Both the position numbers and the translations under genes were made by a program. DNA of 30,783 bases from the IMG/VR virus record IMGVR_UViG_3300027782_000253, positions 1 through 30,783 of that record; one strand, 5' to 3'. The stretch comes from a virus. Every line of letters begins with the position of its first letter. Positions within the stretch are counted from its first letter, which is position 1. A model generated the notes under the pieces. It saw only the letters and a list, made by a program, of their open reading frames with translations. It was not told where the DNA came from and ran no database searches. Shown here one piece after another: positions 20,174-27,202 of this stretch.

Positions 20174-20593
20174 ATGAGATACACCAGTAAGCCGATAGCG
20201 CAGCAGCTCAATCAACTCGCCACCTACTTCGCGCACGAAGGTTTCACGGTCGGGCGAACAGCAACCGGGATTGTTGCCGTCGATCAAGACGGCATCGTCA
20301 TTCAGGTCAGCCCCTTCCGCACCAGCGTGCAAGTCCGACACCGCATCCATGGCCGATTCCGCGAGGAGTACGTCAAGAAACTACCCACCACCGACTGGTT
20401 CACCGTCCGCATCCCCGTCCTCATGCGATGGGCACAAGACCCCCACAGCAAGGAAATGAACCGCTCCGTCAGCGTTTCGCGCCGACCGTCTCCATCTGGC
20501 GCTATACTCGCAAGCATATGTCCGCCACCGCCATCAACACTTACGACGATTTCAAAGAACACATCCGCACCGCCGTTGAGGGGCAAGGCATGA
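20174..20593 (+). CDS. Unknown protein after the replication genes
   Basis: A 139-residue protein from ATG 20174 with a good AGGAG site. The first 95 residues look like a small alpha/beta domain ('QLATYFAHEGFTVGRTATG', 'VQVRHRIHGRFREEYVKKLP', 'WFTVRIPVLMRWAQ'). The last 45 residues are Ser/Pro-rich, and their final 76 bases overlap the start of the next gene, an unusually long overlap. The globular part looks like a DNA- or nucleotide-related fold but no motif is recognised. The tail may be poorly conserved. Confidence 0.5.
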   Translation: MRYTSKPIAQQLNQLATYFAHEGFTVGRTATGIVAVDQDGIVIQVSPFRTSVQVRHRIHGRFREEYVKKLPTTDWFTVRIPVLMRWAQDPHSKEMNRSVSVSRRPSPSGAILASICPPPPSTLTTISKNTSAPPLRGKA

Positions 20594-20778
20594 CCAGAGG
20601 CGAGCTTGCAAACCGCATGGATGCAGAAGGCATCCTCCGCGCCCATACCGTCCGCTGCCTCCTCGGGACACCGGGGACACGCAACGGGAGGCGCAAGCCT
20701 GCATTCGACTCCGCGCTCGCAATCGCGCACGCTGCCGGATTTGAGTTGATTCTGAGGAAGCGGAAGGTACGATCATGA
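20518..20778 (+). CDS. Small helix-turn-helix protein
   Basis: An 86-residue protein from ATG 20518. The middle has an XRE/HigA-like pattern: 'MTRGELANRMDAEGILRAHT' then 'AFDSALAIAHAAGFELILRK', the second half resembling the last helices and strand of antitoxin-type or small repressor HTH proteins. No toxin-like partner is next to it. A TATACT hexamer lies 9 bases before the start, but no -35 box was found. It is coupled by ATGA to the next gene, a small-terminase candidate, so it may also be part of the packaging or late-gene control group. Confidence 0.5.
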   Translation: MSATAINTYDDFKEHIRTAVEGQGMTRGELANRMDAEGILRAHTVRCLLGTPGTRNGRRKPAFDSALAIAHAAGFELILRKRKVRS

Positions 20779-21197
20779 CAGAAGACGCACCCCTTGATAG
20801 GGGGAAGGGGGATGTCCGCGACCTTGTCACGCGCCGCGACAAGACCCTGCACCTTTCTTGCCTTGAGCGAGCCGTCTACGGCGGTTGGGACATTCCAGCC
20901 GAGGCCGCCAAGTCTGCGCCCGCCTTCCTACAGGACGTGATGAACGACCCGAACATGGATACCCGCACTCGCGTGCGAGCCGTAGAAGTCCTTGCATCCC
21001 TGTCCCGTGACCGCGTAGACGCGACCGTGCAGCTCGACCGCATCCTGCGCCTTGACGCTGGTACGGCAACCGACCGCGTCGAAGTGATCCACGACCTTGG
21101 AGATCAAGCCCTTGATGCCGTTGCTCAAAGCCTCAACCAGATCCAGCCTCCCAAGTGCCTTCCAAAGCCAAAGCGAAAACCAAAGCGCAAAGCCTGA
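20775..21197 (+). CDS. Candidate small terminase subunit
   Basis: A 140-residue protein starting in an ATGA overlap and overlapping the large terminase start by 43 bases. It begins with a charged region, 'LTRRDKTLHLSCLERAVYGG' being approximately its first helix pair ('VTRRDKTLHLSCLERAVYGG' in the sequence), then helices 'FLQDVMNDPNMDTRTRVRAV' and 'EVLASLSRDRVDATVQLDRI', and ends in a Lys/Arg-rich tail. Helical content, basic tail and direct position before the large subunit fit a small terminase that recognises phage DNA. No HTH is obvious, so the call is positional. Confidence 0.5.
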   Translation: MTEDAPLDRGKGDVRDLVTRRDKTLHLSCLERAVYGGWDIPAEAAKSAPAFLQDVMNDPNMDTRTRVRAVEVLASLSRDRVDATVQLDRILRLDAGTATDRVEVIHDLGDQALDAVAQSLNQIQPPKCLPKPKRKPKRKA

Positions 21198-22621
21198 CCC
21201 CGGAGCAAGCGGTCGCCGCAGCGCGGGAGAACCCGGTTGCCTTCTTGGCCTTGTGCCTCGGCAAGCCCGTCTCCGACCTTCAGCGCACCCTGATCGCGCA
21301 CGGGCTGAAGCACCATAGTTGGTACGCCGAACTACCCCGAGGACACGCCAAGACCTCGACCCTCACCTACCTTGCCGCATGGTGGCTCGGTCGCCGCCCA
21401 GCAACACGGTTTAAGCTGATCGGGCAGAACGACGAAGCTGCAAGCGCCACATCCCGCTTCCTGCGCGACATCATCCGCAGCCCCATATACCGCGCCACCT
21501 TCCCGCACGTTGAACTCAAGCCCGGGGAAGATACGGTCATGGCGTGGTCAATCACCGCACCCGGGGTAGGGGCAAGGCGTGACCCGTCCGTCCAAGCCTC
21601 CGGCATCTTTGGGCGCACGGGCGGACGCGCCGACGTTCTTTGGCCGGATGACATTTGCGACCTACGCAACGCCGTCCTCCAGCCGACCCTCCGCGCACAG
21701 GTCAAGGAGGCGATGAACAACATCTGGCTCCCTATGCTTGACCCATCCGCCAAGCACCCCGCCCGCATCTGGCGCACGGCGACCCCCTTCCATACGGACG
21801 ACATCACCGCCGACTGGCGCAGGGAATGCGAACGCGCTGGCACGCTCCTACGCGAGCCTTGCCGGGGACTGATTAGCCCGTGGGCAAGCGTCTTTACCCC
21901 TGAGATCCTCGAGCAGAAGCGCCGCGAGATGGGGCCGATGGCATACGCCCGCGCCTACGAACTCGTTCCGCTGTCCTCCGACCTCCTGATCTTCCGACCC
22001 GAATGGACGCGTTACTACCGCTCCGGCACGGTTCCCCTTGGTACGCGCACGGTCGCCGCTATTGACTGGGGCTACGGCAAGAAACGCCAAGAGCGCGACG
22101 ACCCCGACTACTCGGTCTGCATCGTGGGGGAGGTTGACCAAGCCCGCAACCTGTACCTGACCGACATCCTCCGCGTCCGCGAGTCGTTCCCCGACTTTGC
22201 CCGCATGGCGAAAGACCTCGTCGAGCGCCGTGGCGTAGGCATGGTGCTGGCGGAAGCGAACGGGCCGCAGAAGGGCGTATTCGACCAATTCCGTCAAGAC
22301 TGCCACCAGCCCGTCATTGCTGTCACCCGTACCGCCGACAAGCATTTACGAGCCGCCGCCGCCCAGCCGTTCGTTGAGCAGGGGAAGCTCCTGTTCCCTC
22401 AGAACCATGACGGGCAAGTCCACGCCGACTTCCGTTCCACCCTTGACGAAATGCTGGCGTTCCCCGCTGGTAGCCATGACGACACGGTGGACTGCATCGT
22501 TGACCTCTGCACCGCAGCGTCGAGCGGCACGGTGGTGACCTCGGGCGGCGCGGTCACGGTGGCAACCGACACAAGCAGGATGTTCGATTCTCGCGCAGTC
22601 AAGCGCAGAATGTTCGGTTGA
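21155..22621 (+). CDS. terL: Large terminase subunit
   Basis: A 488-residue packaging motor. GTG 21155 is taken as start; it lies in the small-subunit gene. The ATPase domain has a Walker-A-like 'LPRGHAKTST' near residues 60-69 and a Walker-B-like 'GRADVLWPDD' near 158-167. The nuclease domain has 'AIDWGYGKKRQERDDPDYSV' near residue 303 with the first metal Asp, 'VLAEANG' near 364, and 'HDDTVDCIVD' near 443 with the last Asp pair. This is the normal order for a two-domain terminase. It pumps DNA into the prohead and cuts it. Length is typical. Confidence 0.93.
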   Translation: MPSKAKAKTKAQSLTPEQAVAAARENPVAFLALCLGKPVSDLQRTLIAHGLKHHSWYAELPRGHAKTSTLTYLAAWWLGRRPATRFKLIGQNDEAASATSRFLRDIIRSPIYRATFPHVELKPGEDTVMAWSITAPGVGARRDPSVQASGIFGRTGGRADVLWPDDICDLRNAVLQPTLRAQVKEAMNNIWLPMLDPSAKHPARIWRTATPFHTDDITADWRRECERAGTLLREPCRGLISPWASVFTPEILEQKRREMGPMAYARAYELVPLSSDLLIFRPEWTRYYRSGTVPLGTRTVAAIDWGYGKKRQERDDPDYSVCIVGEVDQARNLYLTDILRVRESFPDFARMAKDLVERRGVGMVLAEANGPQKGVFDQFRQDCHQPVIAVTRTADKHLRAAAAQPFVEQGKLLFPQNHDGQVHADFRSTLDEMLAFPAGSHDDTVDCIVDLCTAASSGTVVTSGGAVTVATDTSRMFDSRAVKRRMFG

Positions 22622-22639
22622 ATCGCTACGATGCGTTCC

Positions 22640-23020
22640 ATGTGCCGAAACGACATTGAGCGCCGTCTTGGATTTGCAGCCGCATGGCGCGGCGCACCGG
22701 AGCCGCAGTATTACGCGGGTCTAAGCAAACTCGGCCCAAGAGATCGGGAAACGGTCAACGGGGTGGAGTTTCGCAAGCTCTTCCCAGACGCACAAGTCGG
22801 ATGGAGTTACGACTTCAATAAATTGCAACCCATCAAAGACGACCGACTCTACTGGGTTGGATTCGTTAGCGGCACACCGCGAGAGATCACGCGTTTCGTC
22901 ATGTACACACCAACCAACAAGCCAACAACCTGCGGCGCTAAGTGCAGGAACGCGGCTGGGCCTGCTTGCGACTGTAGTTGCAAAGGCGAGAATCACGGCA
23001 AGAACAAAGGAACCACATGA
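22640..23020 (+). CDS. Cys-motif protein with the RLGFAA header
   Basis: A 126-residue protein. ATG 22640 is preferred over ATG 22631 because the N-terminus 'MCRNDIERRLGFAA' then lines up residue by residue with 'MSKQDIEKRLGFAA' of the next gene. The body is a small soluble domain with Trp and Tyr ('VGWSYDFNKLQPIKDDRLYW', 'VGFVSGTPREITRFVMY'). The C-terminus 'CGAKCRNAAGPACDCSCKGE' followed by NHG is a five-Cys motif that I have seen in other phage proteins of the C-x-C-S-C-x-G-x-N-H-G type, probably metal-binding. It is linked to the next gene by ATGA. Function unknown; the shared header suggests it is targeted or processed like the modular proteins. Confidence 0.55.
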   Translation: MCRNDIERRLGFAAAWRGAPEPQYYAGLSKLGPRDRETVNGVEFRKLFPDAQVGWSYDFNKLQPIKDDRLYWVGFVSGTPREITRFVMYTPTNKPTTCGAKCRNAAGPACDCSCKGENHGKNKGTT

Positions 23021-24357
23021 GCAAGCAAGACATCGAGAAGCGTTTGGGATTCGCGGCGCAAGGCGTGAAGGCTGAGATGGCAAGCGGTTGGTCAGGCAAA
23101 ACTGCAAAGTTAAATAGATACGGAAATTTTGCAGTAGTCGCAGCTGGTGAGGATGGATATGCCAAGGGCTTTGCCAACAGGACACAAGCACAAGCATTTA
23201 GTGACAAACACAACCTTGGGGGTGTTAAGTTCCCATCCTCCGGAGGACGCTCATTCTATGTGTTTGTGGAGGCTCCAAAAGATTCTGAATCTACCAGCGC
23301 CGCACGCCCCGGCGCGAAGGCGGAGTTTGATCTAACAGGGATGGAGCTTTATAGCCGTATCGTTCCAACAATAAATAGTCTTGGCCGCTTTGTGGAAGTG
23401 CAAGCGCCGCGACTCAAGCAAAACATTGCAGATGCTGCCAAGTATGCAAAAAAAGCCTTTGATTTAGGACAGCAAATTTTTCAAAGCAACACAGCAAGCC
23501 CCGAAGCACTCCGAGCGTTTGAGCGTCAGGTTTCTGTTGCAAAGGCGCAACCCGGATGGCGTATCGCTAGTAGCGAAAATTTCTCCCGCCCCGGCGTGAA
23601 GGCGAAGTTTGAAAAGGAATATGTGCTTTGGGGACTGCCAAAGGGCGAGACTGATGCCATTCACCAGCAGGTTCTCTCAACGCAAGCCAAGACTCCTGCC
23701 CAGATGGAAGATGTCAAGAAGCGTGCAGCGGCAGCGGGCTGGCATTCGTTCCGGGTTCAAATCCTAGATTTGTCAAAGCCATACAAGGGCTTCGCCCGCC
23801 CCGGCGCGAAAGCGAAGATGGCGGCCTCTGACATCATTGTCAAGAAAGATGCCCAGTACATTTACTACTACCCAGAAGATGACGACCGCGCCACCTTTGC
23901 AGATGACAATGGCAAGGGTGCATACACGGTAAAGTCGAATCGAACCGGAAAGCCCGTCAGCGCAAAGACCTATCGCTCGTTACAAGAGGCGGTCAGCGCG
24001 TCAAACGCAATGAACGAGAAGTTGCCACCGCTAAAGAAGGCCAAGGCTTCCCGCCCCGGCGTGAAGGCGAAGATGGAAACCCCTATGCGTGTTGCATTGA
24101 CTCCTATGCACACTCGCGCAGAACAGGGTTACGAAAACTTCATTGCTGTTCTTATGAAATTTGGTGGAATTACACGCGAACAAGCGCAAAAGGCGTTCAA
24201 GGCGTTTAAGGATGCCAAGGTACTTGTGACCAAGGAACAATATATGGGCGGCGGAATCACGGTTAAGCATGGCGCGTTCATGGAAAGAGATGTCATTCGC
24301 CGCGCAGCGGGGCTACCAGAAGAGTCCTCCCGCCCCGGCTCAAAGGCAAAGGCGTGA
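23017..24357 (+). CDS. Modular RPG-repeat protein 1
   Basis: A 446-residue protein from ATG 23017 with AAAGGAA as binding site. It starts 'MSKQDIEKRLGFAAQGVKAE' and then repeats an octamer of the form R-P-G-[AVS]-K-A-[KE]-[FMA] at residues 97, 191, 261, 346 and 439, the last at the very C-terminus. The intervening modules of about 70-94 residues are unrelated to one another and differ in composition; one is Tyr/Asp-rich ('YIYYYPEDDDRATFADDNG'), and one is helical ('GGITREQAQKAFKAFKDAKV'). Octamer DNA is GC-rich (CGCCCCGGC core) while the modules are AT-richer. The gene sits between terminase and portal. I know no function. Modules could be cargo or internal head proteins separated by linkers or cleavage sites. 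Confidence 0.65.
   Translation: MSKQDIEKRLGFAAQGVKAEMASGWSGKTAKLNRYGNFAVVAAGEDGYAKGFANRTQAQAFSDKHNLGGVKFPSSGGRSFYVFVEAPKDSESTSAARPGAKAEFDLTGMELYSRIVPTINSLGRFVEVQAPRLKQNIADAAKYAKKAFDLGQQIFQSNTASPEALRAFERQVSVAKAQPGWRIASSENFSRPGVKAKFEKEYVLWGLPKGETDAIHQQVLSTQAKTPAQMEDVKKRAAAAGWHSFRVQILDLSKPYKGFARPGAKAKMAASDIIVKKDAQYIYYYPEDDDRATFADDNGKGAYTVKSNRTGKPVSAKTYRSLQEAVSASNAMNEKLPPLKKAKASRPGVKAKMETPMRVALTPMHTRAEQGYENFIAVLMKFGGITREQAQKAFKAFKDAKVLVTKEQYMGGGITVKHGAFMERDVIRRAAGLPEESSRPGSKAKA
23305..24354 (+). repeat. Five octamer repeats in modular protein 1
   Basis: 24-base repeats encoding RPG-x-K-A-x-x start at 23305, 23587, 23797, 24052 and 24331. All contain CGCCCCGGC. The first base of each is in the same codon phase, so recombination between copies keeps the reading frame. 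Distances between starts are 282, 210, 255 and 279 bases. Confidence 0.8.
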
Positions 24358-24596
24358 GCCAACGCAAGGCCATCATGCGCCGACTGGGCATCTTTGCTCT
24401 GCCGACAAGCAAGCGCAAGCTGACCATCGACCAAGCCGAAGCGGCGCTCAAGCGCCTTGGGTATACGCTTGACTTCCGCAGCGGGCAGACCAACCCGCCA
24501 GCCTTTGCTACGTCCTACGAAGTGAAACAGCCGAACGGCGTTTCTAAGCGCATGACGGTAGACCAAATCAAAGCCCTTGCATACGAGAAATCCTGA
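24354..24596 (+). CDS. Small protein with a degenerate RLGF header
   Basis: An 80-residue protein from GTG 24354, in a GTGA overlap. The N-terminus 'MSQRKAIMRRLGIFALPTSK' keeps the I-x-x-R-L-G-[FI] core of the modular proteins. The remainder is a compact alpha/beta domain: 'LTIDQAEAALKRLGYTLDFR' and a closing 'SKRMTVDQIKALAYEK', with the amphipathic helices of a small two-helix, three-strand fold. It is coupled to the portal gene and so is likely made with head proteins. No family recognised. Confidence 0.5.
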   Translation: MSQRKAIMRRLGIFALPTSKRKLTIDQAEAALKRLGYTLDFRSGQTNPPAFATSYEVKQPNGVSKRMTVDQIKALAYEKS

Positions 24597-26089
24597 TGCC
24601 CGACCCGATCAACAACCCGCTCTCGCAACGTCAGTCGATCCCCGGCGCAGGATTGCCACCAACCAAGCGACCGCGCAAGCCGCTGCCGCCTCCGATTGAT
24701 CGTGGACTGACCGGGCCGCTCGCCATGCCCGTGGAAGTGCAGCGGACGTTCTTCCGCACCGCCAGCCTGATGCTGCGGAACTCCAGCCTTGCCTACCGCC
24801 TTGACCCGAACTATCAGGCGATGATGCGTGCGGACGCGGACATTGAGGGCGTGCTGCGCTCCCTGCTCGTGACCCTTGCAGGTCTGGAATGGAACGTCCT
24901 TTCCGACGACGAGAGCGAACCCCGCCTCGTCAAGCTCGCCGAGCGCATTGCCGAGATCATCGGCGCAGCCCCACGCCGTAGCGATATGTTCCGCTCCTTG
25001 CACGAAGCCGTCTGGTACGGGTGCAGCGCCGTGAACGTGGTCTACGACCGCGACCCGCGCCTTGGGGTACGCATCCGCGAATGGCTCCCGCTCGCCTCCG
25101 ATACCCTCGCCTTTGACCAGACCGGGAACGTGGCGATGCGCGTTGGTAGCGCCTACATCAATCAGGCATCCGTCACCGACCTTGGCTTTGACTCGCTCGT
25201 CCACCTGTTCGACGACAACGAACGCCGCGCTATTGTCTTGCACCGCGTCTTCACCACCGCGCCAAACTTCATCGACCCGAACAGCGCCGAGACGGTTTAC
25301 CGTGGCGTAGGGGCGCGAGATGTTTGTTGGTACATCTGGCTTCTGAAGCAGGAAGTCCTACAGAACGCCGCCGCCTATGTGGAGCGGTACGCCCTCGGCA
25401 TCCGCGTTGGGTACTACCCAGCCGGGAACGATGCCGCTAAGAGCGAGATGATGACGATTCTTCAGAATCTCGTCAATGACAACTCGGTCGTTCTGCCCCG
25501 CATTTCGCCGACCGAGTCCATGTACGACATCGACATCAAGGACGCGAACGGTGGCCGCGCCCAGATCTTCATGGAGTTGGTGAACTGGCTCTCAGGCAAA
25601 CTCAAGGAAGCGATCCTCGGTCAGTCGCTCTCAAGCGAGGCTGGCGGGACAGGTATGGGGTCAGGCGTTGCCGACCTCCACGCCGATACCCTTTCTCGCG
25701 TAATCCGCTATCACGCGGATTGCCTCGCGGAGAGCCTGACCACCGACCTCGTCCGCATCATTGCTGGGATGCTCGGAGCCTCCGAAGAGGATGCCCGCCG
25801 CATTCGGTTCGTCTTCGCGCCAGAGCGCCCGAACCCGAAGGAGCGGCTCGAAGCAATTCAGACGTTCATCCAAATGGGTGGCCGCGTCAGCGAGCGCGAA
25901 GTCCGCGACCTCCTCGGTCTGTCCGACCCGGAAGACGGGGAATCCGTCCTCGGTGGTCAAGCCGCAGGCAGCGCGGGCGCATCGTCTAACCCGCTCTCCG
26001 CCATGCTTGGGCAAGGAAACGAGAGCGAGGGCGACGAGCCAGCCCCTGAAGCGCCGAAGGTAGCCGCCGTCCGCAAGCGCAAGCGATGA
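24596..26089 (+). CDS. Portal protein, Mu gp29-like (DUF935 type)
   Basis: A 497-residue protein. A Pro/Lys-rich N-terminus leads to 'MRADADIEGVLRSLLVTLAG' near residues 80-99 and 'RSDMFRSLHEAVWYGCSAVN' further on. The key family region is 'LKEAILGQSLSSEAGGTGMG' then 'SGVADLHADTLSRVIRYHAD' near residues 338-377, the signature of Mu gp29-like portals. The end is Gly/Pro/Glu/Lys-rich and probably disordered. The dodecameric portal is the DNA entry ring that docks the terminase. The next gene is a MuF protein, the normal partner. Coupled by ATGA. Confidence 0.88.
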   Translation: MPDPINNPLSQRQSIPGAGLPPTKRPRKPLPPPIDRGLTGPLAMPVEVQRTFFRTASLMLRNSSLAYRLDPNYQAMMRADADIEGVLRSLLVTLAGLEWNVLSDDESEPRLVKLAERIAEIIGAAPRRSDMFRSLHEAVWYGCSAVNVVYDRDPRLGVRIREWLPLASDTLAFDQTGNVAMRVGSAYINQASVTDLGFDSLVHLFDDNERRAIVLHRVFTTAPNFIDPNSAETVYRGVGARDVCWYIWLLKQEVLQNAAAYVERYALGIRVGYYPAGNDAAKSEMMTILQNLVNDNSVVLPRISPTESMYDIDIKDANGGRAQIFMELVNWLSGKLKEAILGQSLSSEAGGTGMGSGVADLHADTLSRVIRYHADCLAESLTTDLVRIIAGMLGASEEDARRIRFVFAPERPNPKERLEAIQTFIQMGGRVSEREVRDLLGLSDPEDGESVLGGQAAGSAGASSNPLSAMLGQGNESEGDEPAPEAPKVAAVRKRKR

Positions 26090-27168
26090 CCAAAGCCGAA
26101 CTAGACAAGCACCTCCGCAAAGTCCTGCGCCAGTCGCAGCAGGCGTATCGCCGTGCGGTTGCTGCTCAGGTCAGGGGCGAAGATGCCCTCGCGGCGTGGG
26201 CAGAGTTCCACGAGGCAACTGCGGCACTCCTGATGGCATCGTGGTTGTTCGGGGCGCGTGACACGGTAGACACCGCCAAGATCCCTGACGGTGCTATCGA
26301 AGGAATGCTGGACGATGGGGACGCGGTCAAGTTCGACCGGGACGTGCCGATCTCCCTTGAGGGCTTCGGTACGAAATGGATGGCTCCAATCACGGGTTGG
26401 TTCCGTAAGCGCGTCCCGATCTCCCGCGCCGACTGGGAGCTGCTCATCAAGGCAGCAGCCGCCAGCGCCGGAGACGTGACCGATCACGAGCGCGAAAACG
26501 CCCTTCCTGACCTCCGCAAGCAGTCCCCGATCCTCGATTCGTTGTTACGCGGTGTTACACGGGGGCCGCAGGGCGCTATCTCGCGGGTGAAGCGGATCGT
26601 CGACACCACCTTCTTCGTAACCGCCATGAACCCCGCCCAGACGCGCATGGTGCAGGAACTGATCGCGCAGGTCATCGAGGAGCGCCCCACCAAGAGCGTG
26701 GTCGGCAAGCTCATCAAGACCATGAACCTCGGCGACTTCGTGACCACCGCCCAACTCATGACCGGGACAGGGCTAACGTCCTCCCGCCTTGAAACCGTTC
26801 TGCGGACGAACACAAACCGCGCCATGACCGAGGGCAGCGCCGAAGTCCTACGGGACGAGCGGGTGCAGGCATTCGTCCCGCTGGTGCAGTTCAGCGCCAC
26901 CAAAGACCCGCGCACGCGGGACACGCATCGAGCCTTTGACGGCTACGTCGGGACGATGGCAGACTTCGACCGCCTTGGAATTGCCCCGCCGCTGGGCTTC
27001 AACTGCCGCTGCGCCATCATTCCCGTCCCGGCCGCCGAGGCTCTGCGCGAGCGTTGGACGCGCCCGAACGGGACGATAGACCCAGCCGCTATTGCCAAGC
27101 ACAACGGAGCGCGTCAGCGCCTAGTGGACACGCGCCAAGTTCCTGACCCCGGTTTCGTAAACGCATAA
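26086..27168 (+). CDS. Head morphogenesis protein with MuF domain
   Basis: A 360-residue protein starting in an ATGA overlap with the portal gene. The N-terminal 200 residues are helical. The MuF / SPP1 gp7-type domain is at about residues 224-312: 'TGLTSSRLETVLRTNTNRAM' followed by 'WTEGSAEVLRD'-like text (in the sequence 'TEGSAEVLRDERVQAFV'), then 'ATKDPRTRDTHRAFDGY' and 'PLGFNCRCAIIPV'. The C-R-C and H residues are the usual conserved positions. Such proteins bind the portal, enter the head in few copies and assist DNA ejection or carry effector domains; here no C-terminal effector domain is seen. Confidence 0.88.
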   Translation: MTKAELDKHLRKVLRQSQQAYRRAVAAQVRGEDALAAWAEFHEATAALLMASWLFGARDTVDTAKIPDGAIEGMLDDGDAVKFDRDVPISLEGFGTKWMAPITGWFRKRVPISRADWELLIKAAAASAGDVTDHERENALPDLRKQSPILDSLLRGVTRGPQGAISRVKRIVDTTFFVTAMNPAQTRMVQELIAQVIEERPTKSVVGKLIKTMNLGDFVTTAQLMTGTGLTSSRLETVLRTNTNRAMTEGSAEVLRDERVQAFVPLVQFSATKDPRTRDTHRAFDGYVGTMADFDRLGIAPPLGFNCRCAIIPVPAAEALRERWTRPNGTIDPAAIAKHNGARQRLVDTRQVPDPGFVNA

Positions 27169-27202
27169 ATAAATCGCAATGGAGATCGCTACGATGCACG
27201 AC

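Noticed and set aside
20503-20508. TATACT as a promoter for the 20518 gene
   Set aside because: No -35 box at 15-19 bases upstream; kept only as a remark.
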